From Archangium sp. (GTDB lineage: Bacteria > Myxococcota > Myxococcia > Myxococcales > Myxococcaceae): DNA of 64,000 bases. Below the pieces are notes generated by a model. It did not search any database. It worked only from the letters and a program-made list of their open reading frames with translations, and was not told where the DNA came from. The stretch covers positions 434,001 through 498,000 of the forward strand of contig JAUXRX010000049.1 in the NCBI GenBank assembly GCA_030681645.1, read 5' to 3'. Shown piece by piece: positions 1 through 9,300 of the stretch; within the stretch, counting starts at the first letter, position 1, and each line of letters starts with the position of its first letter. Position numbers and translations under genes: made by a program.

Positions 1-12
1 GCGTTGGGCCCG

Positions 13-18
13 TAGCCT
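13..18 (+). promoter_or_regulatory. -10 element of a probable leaderless mRNA
   Basis: TAGCCT lies 7 nt before the ATG at 26, and no Shine-Dalgarno is present between them. The -35 region falls outside or at the edge of the window. Part of a set of similar elements in this window. Confidence 0.35.
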
Positions 19-25
19 GCCCGGC

Positions 26-1891
26 ATGACTGCGTACCGGTACCAGGCCCTGGGCCCCCTCCAGGCAGGCGAGGGCTCACGCGCGTTCCTGGGGTTGGCG
101 ATCAGCGCCGACAACAAGGCGCGACCGGTGGTGATCATCTGGGTCCCCGAGGCCGCGGAGAAGGACCCCGACCTGCTGGCGAAGATCCGCCGTGAGACCG
201 AGCACGCGGCCAACCTCGACCACCCCCACATCGTCACGGTGATGGGCTTCGGCAAGCTCGATGAAGGCCACGCGCGCGTCGTGGAGTTCGCCGACGGCGA
301 GTCGCTGCGGAAGATCCTCGACACCTGCAAGAAGCTCCCGCCCCGCGTGGCCGCCCGGGTGATCCTCGACGCGTGCACGGCGGTGCACTACGCGCACGTC
401 GCGGGCAATGACGACGGCGCGCCCCTGGTGCACGGCGACCTGCGCCCCGAGACGATGCTCATCTCGTTCCAGGGCGTCACCAAGATCACCGGCTACGGCG
501 CCCTCGCCTTCGCCCCGCGCGAGCTGGGCGGGCAGCGGGTCAAGGGCCGCCGGGTGCACTCGGCGCCCGAGCAGATCATCGGCGGCCGCGACGCCGTCTC
601 CATTCCCACCGACGTGTACCTGCTGGGCATCACCCTCTACGAGTGCCTCACCGGCACCGTGCCGTGGGCCGAGCAGGCGGAGTACTTCGATCACGCGGTG
701 CTGACCCTGCCGCTGCCCCCGGCGACGCCGGGCGATCTGCCGGAGAACTTCGAGCAGGTGATCCTCAAGGCGTGCGCGAAGAAGGCGCTCGACCGCTTCC
801 CCACCCCGCTGGCCATGCGCGAAGCGCTCGAGCTGGCCGCCGGCGCCGAGGTGGCGACCGACGAGGAACTGGCGAAGTTCCTCGAGACCCTCTTCCCCCA
901 GAGCCACGAGCTGCGCGCCGCGCGCCGGCACACCATCGACGCGGGCATCGCCGACTTCGTGCGCCGCCAGTGGGCCGAGCAGGAACGCAGCGAGACCCTG
1001 CCGATGATGCGGGCGATCGACGTGCCCGCCCACCTCATCCCGCCGGGAGTGCCCGCCCCGATTCCGCCCAGGCCGGCGAAGCCCGCGCCGCCGCCCCCGC
1101 CGCCTCCTCCGCCGCCCGCTGCCCACAAGCCGCCCGAGAACACGTGGACTGAGCCCGACGAGGACGACGAAGAGAAGAAGGAGCCTGAAGGCAGCTCGAT
1201 GCCCTGGCTGATCGCGCTGGCGGTCTTCATCGCCATCATCGCGGGCTGGTGGGCGTGGAAGAAGGCCAACGAGCCGATCCCGGGCGTCGACATTCTCGAC
1301 GTGCCTCCGCCGCGCGCGCTGGTGGTGACCGACGCCGGCCCTCCGCCGCCTGCGGAGATCGATGCGGGCGTGCCAGAGCCGGTCGACGCGGGCACCGAAG
1401 AAGTGCCCGACGCCGGGATCGGGGAAGACGCCGGCGCGCTCGGCGTCCTGGCCCCCGAGGCCGATGCGGGCAGCGAGGTGGCCGTCGCCAACGTGGGCAT
1501 CAGCGTCACCTCTTCGCCGAACGTCGAGCTGCTGCTCGAGGGCAAGTCCCTGGGGCGCACGCCGTGGAGCGGCGCCCTGCCCCCGGGCCGCAAGGTGTTC
1601 ACGCTGCAGAACAAGGCGCTGGGCATCTCGACCACCCGCGCGATCACCCTCAAGAGCGAGGCGGTCAGCGAGAGCTACACCTTCGAGAAGGGCTTCGTGA
1701 CGGTGAAGGCGCCCGACGGCGCGGTGGTCTTCATCGACGGTAACCGGGTGGGCGTGGCGCCGATCAAGGGCGAGATCCCCGTGTACGAAGGCAGCCACCG
1801 CATTCAGGTGATGGTGGGCCAGTCGAAGTGGGCCGAGCCGTTCACGCTGTACGGCGCGCAGCGCGTCTCGTTCAACGTCGAGCTGCAGTAA
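26..1891 (+). CDS. Ser/Thr pseudokinase with transmembrane helix and PEGA repeats
   Basis: A 621-residue protein with a kinase-like fold at about residues 6-290. The catalytic residues look lost: the VAIK-lysine strand reads PVVIIWV with no lysine, HRD-K-N has become HGDLRPE (near residue 135), and DFG has become GYG. The APE motif survives (SAPEQ). A proline run (about 354-366) and an acidic stretch precede one membrane helix (about 391-412, MPWLIALAVFIAIIAGWW). The outside part has a DAG-rich linker and two PEGA-like beta units (about 490-621). Established knowledge: PEGA domains are common on the extracytoplasmic side of myxobacterial kinases. Inference: a non-catalytic scaffold or ligand-sensing membrane protein. 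The ATG at 26 is chosen because a -10-like element sits just upstream. Confidence 0.8.
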   Translation: MTAYRYQALGPLQAGEGSRAFLGLAISADNKARPVVIIWVPEAAEKDPDLLAKIRRETEHAANLDHPHIVTVMGFGKLDEGHARVVEFADGESLRKILDTCKKLPPRVAARVILDACTAVHYAHVAGNDDGAPLVHGDLRPETMLISFQGVTKITGYGALAFAPRELGGQRVKGRRVHSAPEQIIGGRDAVSIPTDVYLLGITLYECLTGTVPWAEQAEYFDHAVLTLPLPPATPGDLPENFEQVILKACAKKALDRFPTPLAMREALELAAGAEVATDEELAKFLETLFPQSHELRAARRHTIDAGIADFVRRQWAEQERSETLPMMRAIDVPAHLIPPGVPAPIPPRPAKPAPPPPPPPPPPAAHKPPENTWTEPDEDDEEKKEPEGSSMPWLIALAVFIAIIAGWWAWKKANEPIPGVDILDVPPPRALVVTDAGPPPPAEIDAGVPEPVDAGTEEVPDAGIGEDAGALGVLAPEADAGSEVAVANVGISVTSSPNVELLLEGKSLGRTPWSGALPPGRKVFTLQNKALGISTTRAITLKSEAVSESYTFEKGFVTVKAPDGAVVFIDGNRVGVAPIKGEIPVYEGSHRIQVMVGQSKWAEPFTLYGAQRVSFNVELQ

Positions 1892-1894
1892 CGG

Positions 1895-3088
1895 TCAGCT
1901 CGAGCGCGGCGCCGGCTCGCCCTTGCGCTGCCGAATGAGCGCCTCGTAGCTGCGGGTCACGCTCTGGGAGAGGATCAACAACTCGCCCACGTCGGGCGGC
2001 GTGAGCTGATTGGGCCCGTGATCCACGTACAGCAGGTGCACCAGCTTGCCGCGCACCAGCAGCGGGAGGATCACCGCCGTCTGCGGGTACCCTGCCCCCA
2101 GCAGCTCGTAGAACACGTCCATTCCGGGGGTGTGCTTCATCGGCCCGATGAAGTGCGACTTGAGGTCGCGCACCAGCTTGAACGTGTTCGCCTCGCGCAG
2201 CGTGACGCCGATGCGCCGCACCGCGCGCACGGTGACGCCCTTGCCCAGGCCCTTCCAGCCGGTGACGAGATCGCCCTGCACGTTGAGCAGCAGTGATCGC
2301 CTGAACTTGCTGCGCGCGAACTGCAGCACGGTGCGCGCGATGTCTTCGCGGTTGGTGCTGGTGGAGAGCTGCTTCTGCGCCTCGGCGAAGGTGAGCGGCG
2401 GCGCCTGCTTCTCGATGGTGACGCCCGGCGGGTACGGGGCCGAAGGCAGCGGCGCCGGGAGCGGTGAGGTGACGGTCGCCTCCTCCTCGATCACCGCGCC
2501 CTCGATGATCTCTTCCTCGTCCTGCAGCGCGCCGTCGACGGCCTTGGCGTAGATCTTCGCGAAGTCGTCTTCGTTGATGAGCTCGCCGGTCTCGCCCGGG
2601 GCGAGCACCGCTTCGTCCTTCTTCTTGGACGGCCGCAGCGCGTTCACGTCGATCGGCCGCATGGGCCTGAACGCCTTGCAGTGCGCGCGCAGCAGCTGGT
2701 TCATGCGGAACTCGGGGATGACGACGGTGACCACCCGCTTGCCGGCCTTGAAGCCGAGCGCGTCGGTGGCCTTGAGCTGCGCGGGCCCGAGCACGGCGAC
2801 GGTGAGCCGGGTGGCGTCGAGCCGCATCGGGAGCACGTCTTCGTCGTCGTAGAACTGGACCTTCACCAGCGCGAGCGCGGCCGGGTCAGGCACCATCTCG
2901 CCCGAGGCGAACGGCAGGCCGTGCTGCTTGCCGAGCATGCGGGCGAGGTCGGGCTCCTTGAGGAAGCCGAGCTCGACCAGGTTGGTGCCCAGGCGGCCTC
3001 CGTGGACGACCTGCGTCTCGAGCGCCTCCTCGAGCTGGTCCGGTTGGACCAGCTTCTCAGCCAAGAGCAGTTCCCCCAGTCGTGCCAC
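1895..3088 (-). CDS. GspE N-terminal (MshEN-like) domain protein with GAF-like C-terminus
   Basis: A 397-residue soluble protein starting at GTG. Residues 1-75 (MARLGELLLAEKLVQPDQLE, then GGRLGTNLVELGFL) match the N-terminal domain of type II secretion ATPase GspE/PilB, which in MshE binds c-di-GMP. The middle is acidic and Pro-rich. The last ~150 residues look like a GAF-type sensor (GYPQTAVILPLLVRGKLVHL). There is no Walker A motif, so it is not a secretion ATPase. Such MshEN-plus-sensor proteins are frequent in myxobacteria and are often misnamed GspE. It converges on the pseudokinase gene with a 3-bp gap. Likely a cytoplasmic regulator; the ligand is unknown. Confidence 0.65.
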   Translation of the reverse strand: MARLGELLLAEKLVQPDQLEEALETQVVHGGRLGTNLVELGFLKEPDLARMLGKQHGLPFASGEMVPDPAALALVKVQFYDDEDVLPMRLDATRLTVAVLGPAQLKATDALGFKAGKRVVTVVIPEFRMNQLLRAHCKAFRPMRPIDVNALRPSKKKDEAVLAPGETGELINEDDFAKIYAKAVDGALQDEEEIIEGAVIEEEATVTSPLPAPLPSAPYPPGVTIEKQAPPLTFAEAQKQLSTSTNREDIARTVLQFARSKFRRSLLLNVQGDLVTGWKGLGKGVTVRAVRRIGVTLREANTFKLVRDLKSHFIGPMKHTPGMDVFYELLGAGYPQTAVILPLLVRGKLVHLLYVDHGPNQLTPPDVGELLILSQSVTRSYEALIRQRKGEPAPRSS

Positions 3089-3106
3089 GGCGCCCTTCCT
3101 ACCAGA

Positions 3107-3499
3107 CTACGGAGCGGAATCTGGATGATGAGACAGGCCCACCAGGTTCCCCTCGGGATCCCTGACGTACATCGTCCACCCGGTCTCGCGCTCGACGTGC
3201 AGGCCGCGCCGCGCGAGCTCTTCGACGATCGCCTTGCGCTCGGAAGCGTGAATGCGCAGGGCGACCATGGAATACCCGAGCGCGCCATCGGGCGTGGTGG
3301 GGCGGATCTCTTCGATGGCGATGAACCCGTGCTCGGGCTCGGCCTGGTTCGAGGTTCCGACCCAGATGCTGCGCAGCGAGCCATCGTCGCGGTGAAAGCG
3401 CTTGAGCTCGGGGAGCTTGAGCAGCTCGACGTAGAACGCCGCGACCTTCGCGACGTCGTGCACCTGCACTGCCACGTGATGAAACCCCAGGACGTTCAC
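3107..3499 (-). CDS. VOC (glyoxalase/bleomycin resistance) family protein
   Basis: A 130-residue protein beginning at GTG (VNVLGFHHVAVQVHDVAKVA). It has the VOC layout of paired beta-alpha-beta-beta-beta modules: FHHVAVQV at the first metal-ligand position, then a second module with LGYSMVALRI and MYVRDPEGNLVGL. The length fits a single-domain VOC enzyme (lactoylglutathione lyase or dioxygenase-like); the substrate cannot be told from sequence. The start was chosen after the stop of the upstream surface-protein gene, which ends 10 nt away on the same strand, so it may be the last gene of that operon. The open frame continues further upstream, but that part is in a different frame of the neighbouring gene and is not credible. 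Confidence 0.75.
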   Translation of the reverse strand: MNVLGFHHVAVQVHDVAKVAAFYVELLKLPELKRFHRDDGSLRSIWVGTSNQAEPEHGFIAIEEIRPTTPDGALGYSMVALRIHASERKAIVEELARRGLHVERETGWTMYVRDPEGNLVGLSHHPDSAP

Positions 3500-3509
3500 G
3501 GGCCCGAAG

Positions 3510-6374
3510 CTACCCCGGGGATCGCCGGCGTCGACGCAGAACGAGCAGGGCCAGGGCGAGCGCCGCCGGGGACCCGAGCTCCGAGCAGCCACACCCGGTG
3601 GCGGGCTCCACCTTCGGCACCCGGGTGGAGACGACGAAGCCACCGAGCGAAGCGAACGGCTCGACCGTCGGCGTCGAGAGGAGCCGGGCGCGAACGCCCA
3701 GCTGCAGCCTCGCCACCCCGTCGCCGGGCACTGAGACGCCGTCGACCACCACGCCCTGTTCCGTGGCACGCGCGGCGATGCGGACGCCGTCGAGCAGCAC
3801 CGAGTCGAGGAGCGGCGAGCCACCACTGAAGGGCAGCGTGACCGAGAGCCCGTCGACCGGGCAGGAGGTGGTGTTGCGCAGCGTCACCTCGAGAGCGACG
3901 GCCTCCTCTTCGCGCCGCAGCGGCGGGTTCGCCTTCACGCTCACCTCGAGGAAGGGCTGCACGCCGAGGTCGATGGTGCGGGTGGCCACGTCGAGGTTGC
4001 CGGCGCCCGCGTCGGCGACGAACTCGAGGGCGATCTGCTGGCCGACACTCGAGAAGTCGAGCGCCGCCGTCTGGAGATCGATGGTCTCGCCACTTCCCGA
4101 CATGGTCACGAGCGCGGGCCCAGCCGTCGCGCGCCAGGTGAGTTCAGACGCGCCGCACGCGCCGGCCGCCGGCAACAGCACCAGCGGCGCCCTGGCCCCT
4201 TCCCCGCAGACCACGTCGAGCCGATCCACCGAGAGGGTGCCGACCTTCGCCACGCTGAAGGTCAGATCGACGAAGCCCGTGGCGACGGCGCCGGTGGGCC
4301 GCGTGCCTTCGTACAGCTCGGCGACCACGTCGTACCGGCCGCCCGAGCAGCCACCGGGCGCCGGAAGCTCCCACCCGCCGCCGTCCAGCGTGGAGAAGCC
4401 GCCATCGATCACGAAGGCGCCCCCGGTGAAGACCGTGACCATCGCCAGCAGGCCGCGTTCCCCGGCGCACCCGGCGTCGGCCTTCACCACGCCGAAGAGC
4501 CGGCCGGCGTCACCGGCCACGCTGATGAAGAACTCCGTCGTCGCCGGCAGGGGAATGGCGGTCTCGGGGGTGATGTCCACCACGAGCACACCGGCGTCAG
4601 AGATGCGCCCCGCGTCTTCGCCGAACACCACCCGCTGGGCCGTCGCGGTCAACTGCAGGGCCGTACAGGTGCGCGGCGCGGTGATGCTCAACCCGCCATC
4701 GAACGGCGTGCCCGCGTCCGGGAGGTTGCTCCACACCAGGACGGTGCCGGGGAAGTCACCGCTCGAGCTGCACACGTGCTCACTCCCGATCGGCGCCCAT
4801 TGGGCGGTGGACCCGCTCGCCTGGGTCGCGGGTGAGGGGAAGACCGGCGCCTCAGGCGCGCCCCACGGCTGCACCACGATGACCTGGCTCGACGAAGTGG
4901 TCGCCGGGGTGCCGTTGGCCCAGGTCGCCGTCGCGGTGATCGTCACCTGGCCGCCGTCGGCGTTGCACTCGGTCGCTGGCGGGGTCCAGGTGAGGCTCGG
5001 GCCACTCCCCATCGCGGACCCATTCACGGCCCAGGTGATGTTGGCGGTCGTGCACCCGCCGTCGACGATCGCGTCGAAGCTGACGGCCGGGCCGCCTGCG
5101 GGAGGAGTCGACGTGCTCGAGCTCGTCAGGACAGAGCCCCGGTCGAACTGCAACGGCAACGTCACCGCGATGGTGCGCTCGTGGCCGGCCAGCCCGTCGC
5201 TCACCGTCACGTCGACGGTGGTGGGTGCGCAGATGCCAGAGGAGGCAGCGACGTAGTCGACCTGGGTGCCATCATCGACGCCCGGCACTGCGACGAACAC
5301 ACCCGCACCGCCGCCGCTCCACGAGACGAAGACGGGGTCGCCGTCGCCATCTCCGGCATCAGCCACGAGCCTGACCGTCTGCCCAGGGTTGATCGCAGGT
5401 GCGATCAGCGCCACACCGGGCGCGGTGTCGTTCTCGTAGAACCAGACGTTGCCGTTCGCGATGTCGACCGTCGCGCACCAGCGGTCGAGGCAGGAGATGC
5501 GGTCGTTGAGACCGGGCGCGGGCGCCCCCCGAAGCTTCCACGCGGAACCGGGCCGCGCCGGGTCGGGAATGGGCCCGAGCAGCGCGCCCCCTGCGGTCGT
5601 CGCCATACCGGTCAGCCCGCTCAGGCTCACGTACCGGGCGGCGGTGCCGGCGTCCATCGAGGGAGCGAGGGTGGTGGCGGGGTTGTTGAGGTCGGGTACG
5701 AGGATCAACGCACCACCGGCCGACACCGTGCCGATCACCGCCGGGAGCCCGAGACGGGAGAACGGGGCCGCATCACGCAGGATGCCCAGGTTGTTGATCG
5801 CAAACGGAGTCCCGCCGTCGATGCTGACCCGCACGCTGGCCGGGGCACCGAGCGAGCCCACGACCATCACCGCCACGTCGGTGCCCGCGATGTTCGCGGT
5901 CTGCAGCGTCCGCGGGATGGCGTTGGTGGCGAAGAAGCCCCCCTGGGAGTCCCAGCCGTCGAGCGCGTTCGGGCCCGAGAAGAAGGTGTCCTGGTTGGAC
6001 GCGGTGGTGACCAGGCCGACCCCGAAGGGCTGACCGGAGAGCAGCCGGAAGCGCGCGGGAGTGCCGGTGACGCCGAAGGTCGTCCCGACGGGGCCGCAGC
6101 CGGGCGCATACGTCACCGCCCGCAGGCCGTTCACGCCCACCATGCACCCGCTCCCGAAGACTCCCCCGCCGACGAAGCTCCCGGCCAGCGAGGTCGGCGC
6201 CACGCCTGCGTCGGTCACGTGCCACGCGATCGCAGCGCCCGTCCCGACGGTGAGCGCGACTCCCGCGTCCACGATCTGAACGTCCTGCAGCGGCAGCGTG
6301 ACCGTGCCGACCTGCCGCCAGCCCGCGAACGCGAGCATCGGCACCAGCACCAGCATCGCGCGCAGAACTCTCAT
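3510..6374 (-). CDS. Large secreted surface protein with MYXO-CTERM sorting tail
   Basis: A 954-residue protein with an N-terminal signal peptide (MRVLRAMLVLVPMLAFAG) and a C-terminal tag: CGC motif, hydrophobic helix ALALALLVL, then RRRRR. This is the MYXO-CTERM layout, recognised by a myxosortase for display on the outer surface. The body is beta-rich with Ig/PKD-like stretches (NPGQTVRLVADAG; ITWAVNGSAMG; VTLRNTTSCPVDGLSVTLPF) and many DAG/DGG tripeptides. Its ATG overlaps the TGA of the upstream barrel gene (TGATG), indicating translational coupling. It is the fourth gene of the operon led by the riboswitch at 13.3 kb. Function unknown; probably structural or adhesive. Confidence 0.75.
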   Translation of the reverse strand: MRVLRAMLVLVPMLAFAGWRQVGTVTLPLQDVQIVDAGVALTVGTGAAIAWHVTDAGVAPTSLAGSFVGGGVFGSGCMVGVNGLRAVTYAPGCGPVGTTFGVTGTPARFRLLSGQPFGVGLVTTASNQDTFFSGPNALDGWDSQGGFFATNAIPRTLQTANIAGTDVAVMVVGSLGAPASVRVSIDGGTPFAINNLGILRDAAPFSRLGLPAVIGTVSAGGALILVPDLNNPATTLAPSMDAGTAARYVSLSGLTGMATTAGGALLGPIPDPARPGSAWKLRGAPAPGLNDRISCLDRWCATVDIANGNVWFYENDTAPGVALIAPAINPGQTVRLVADAGDGDGDPVFVSWSGGGAGVFVAVPGVDDGTQVDYVAASSGICAPTTVDVTVSDGLAGHERTIAVTLPLQFDRGSVLTSSSTSTPPAGGPAVSFDAIVDGGCTTANITWAVNGSAMGSGPSLTWTPPATECNADGGQVTITATATWANGTPATTSSSQVIVVQPWGAPEAPVFPSPATQASGSTAQWAPIGSEHVCSSSGDFPGTVLVWSNLPDAGTPFDGGLSITAPRTCTALQLTATAQRVVFGEDAGRISDAGVLVVDITPETAIPLPATTEFFISVAGDAGRLFGVVKADAGCAGERGLLAMVTVFTGGAFVIDGGFSTLDGGGWELPAPGGCSGGRYDVVAELYEGTRPTGAVATGFVDLTFSVAKVGTLSVDRLDVVCGEGARAPLVLLPAAGACGASELTWRATAGPALVTMSGSGETIDLQTAALDFSSVGQQIALEFVADAGAGNLDVATRTIDLGVQPFLEVSVKANPPLRREEEAVALEVTLRNTTSCPVDGLSVTLPFSGGSPLLDSVLLDGVRIAARATEQGVVVDGVSVPGDGVARLQLGVRARLLSTPTVEPFASLGGFVVSTRVPKVEPATGCGCSELGSPAALALALLVLRRRRRSPG

Positions 6375-9300
6375 CAGTAGCTGATCTCCGTGCGCAGGTA
6401 GACGCGATCACGCGACGCCGTCGCGCCCATGTCCAGCCCGGTGCCCGAGAATCCAAAGGCGTTGTAACCAGCGCCCACGAAGAAGCGGTGATCGAACCGG
6501 TATCCCACCTCTGCGCGCAGCGACGCCCACGAGCCGCCATCGGGGGCCAGCGAGCGCGCCACGGCCTCGCCTGCGACCTCGAGCCCTTCCCAGAGGCGCA
6601 CCGACGGCCGCACCGAGCCGGCGAGGATCGGGCCCGACGGCGTGAGGCCGAGGTGAGCGCCGGCGCCGATCGCGACCCGATCTCCAAGCCTGATCGTCGG
6701 CAGCAAGGAGATCACGTGCAGCCGCGCATCGAGCGCCGCCGTCCAGTTCTGCTGGTACGCGTACCGCGCCAGCAGCGCGCCGCGCCCGAAGCGCCACGCC
6801 ACCGCCGCCGTGGCGTCGATGGTCCGCCCCACCATCAACGAGTCCTTCGTGGAGTGCGTCCACAGCGCGCGCGCGGTCACCGACACGTCGCGATGCGCGC
6901 GCCACTCGCCGCCACCCGACGCCACGAACTGCCGCAGCGAGCGGGCGCCCTGCTCGTCCCGCACCTCGCCGCGGGCAAAGAAGCGCAGCGCTTCCCGCTC
7001 GTACGCCAGGGTCAGCCCACCCGCGTTTCGGGCCACGTCGGGTGACAGCCCGTCGAGCGCCCGCGCCCCGTGTTCGTAGCGAGCGGTGACGGTGAACGCG
7101 TCGTCGACCCGCTGCGTGAGCCCCACCGCGCGGGACAGGCGCAGCCCGTCGACGTCGGTCGCCGACACGTCTTCCACGAACACCGCCGTGGCGGGATCGA
7201 TCTGCTGACGCACTCCGGTGACGAGGCGGCGCTCACCTGCGCCGGGCGCGTCGGCGTCGACCGCCTGCACGCCGTACCAGGTCTCGTTGCCGGTCGAGTA
7301 CGAGACGGTGCCCCACACCTGCGGTCCCAGCACCGGGCCCCAGCCACCGCGCAGCCCCAGCTCGAGCTTCTCGCTGGGCTTCAGGTCGACGCCGAGGCTG
7401 GCGAAGGACAGCTCCATGCCACCGAGCGAGATGAGCTGCTGCCGGTAGCCGGCGCGCAGCTGCAGCCACTTCGTGAGCCGGTACCGCCCCGCCAGGCCGA
7501 GCGTGAAGCCGCCCTTCCGTTCCCCGGAAAGCGTCTGCTCGAACTCTCGCGCCTCGAGGCGCACGCCCCAGTCGGGCCGCTCGTACCCCACCCCGCCACC
7601 CAGCGTGCGCCCCTGCACCCTCGCGCCGGAGAATGGATCGCGCGGGTCGGCCATCTCGCGGTAGTCGACGAGCGCCGCGACGATGATCGGGCCCAGCGGC
7701 TGCTCGCCGCGAAGGGAGATCTGCTGCAGCCCGCCGAGCTGCGCGGTGTCCTCGAAGCCCGGCTGCCGCCATCGCCAGGCGGCGTCCCACGAGCCCTTCC
7801 CGAACAGCCCCTTCGAGCGCGCCCTCAAGGTCACCGCCCACCCCGCGCCGTCGGCGGAATGAACGACCGGCGAAGGCGCCGAGAGCCCCCCGTCACGGGA
7901 GAACGCGAGGCCCTGCACCTGCCCGAAGCTCCGTGCGCCTTCCGCAGAGAGCCACACCGGCCCCAGCTTCGCCTCGGCCGCGGCGCGAATGAGCGCGTAG
8001 CTGCCGTCACGGAAGGCGCTGCCGCTCACCTTCACGGGCCCGAGCCGCGCGCGCAGCTCGCCGCCCAGCACGCCGTCGGTGGTGAGCCCCGACTCGAGGT
8101 ACTCGTAGTCGACGACCAGCACCGCCACCACGCCCGCGGTGAGCGGGTCGGTCTGCAGCAGCGACTCGGCGGCGAAGAACGAGAGCGGACGGGCGAGCAG
8201 CACCCGGCCCGAGAAGAGGTCGATGGTGTAGTCGCGCAGCCGCTGCAGATGCACCTCGCGCACCGGCAGCTGCGTCACCGCGTCGCGCCACTCCACCCGC
8301 AGCACCTCGCTGCCTGCCACCACCAGGCTGCGCGAGAGGAAGAAGAGGCTGCCACCGGTGCTCTCGAAGCGCTCGTGCGCCTGGCGCCGCGCCAGCCCGC
8401 TGAAAGCGTCGGCCTGGGCGGGCGCCGCGAGGGCCCGCAGCTCGACTCCGAACGGAGAAGCCGTGGGCGTCTTCACCTCGAGAAACGCGCCCTGCACCGC
8501 GCGGTGCGCCCGGCCGGCATCGGCGTTCGCCTGGAACCACCGAGCGCTCCCGTAGCCGAGCTTTCCCCAGCCGTCCCTGGCCAGCTCGACGCGAAAGCGG
8601 CCCTCTGACGGGTTGCTCGCGATGGTGGCGCTGTCGTCTGCGAAGGCGAGCTGGGTGCGCATCGGGTCGAGCTGGCGGGCGAACACGTCGACCCGGCGCG
8701 CATCGAGGAGCGTGCGCGGGGTGAAGGCCGACACGCCGTCCGCGCCCCGGAGGTCCACGTCGCGCAGGTCGATCTCCACCCCGAGCTTGAAGCCGGCGAA
8801 GGAAGCGCGGCCGGCTGCCGCGCCACGGCCGAAGACGTTGAACGCGCCGGTGCGGACGTCGAAGTTCGCCTCGAGATCGAGCAGGCCCACCACGAACACC
8901 CCGGCCGCCCCCAGGCGCCGCAGCGACTGCGTCCAACGCGTCTTCCCCACCTCGAGGCCGAGCGTGACCTCGTCGCCGGGGTGGTTGCGCGCCATGCGGC
9001 CTGACGCGTCGAGCGGCAGGGGCTCGTCGCCGAGCTTGACGGCCGTGCCGGGCATCAGCTCAGCCGAGAGCACGCCCGAGACCGACCACGACACCTTGCC
9101 GAGGGCCTCCAGCCCGCGGGGGATCAAGAGCGTGCTGCCGTCGCGGCGCACCACGTCCATGCGGAAGAGCCAGAGCCTCAGCAGGCCGGGCCGCTGGAGC
9201 GCGACGGGGATCGCGTTGGGACCGTCAGCGAGGCGCACCCAGTGCCTCCCGCCCGGCGCGGCTTCACCGTCGATGGACGCCGCCTCCCCTTCGGGCACGT

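Noticed and set aside
1085..1125. CCG/CCC-rich run that looks like a microsatellite
   Set aside because: It encodes the poly-proline linker between the pseudokinase domain and the membrane helix, in frame.
1895..3088. Type II secretion ATPase GspE
   Set aside because: Only the N-terminal domain is shared. There is no Walker A/B or zinc motif.
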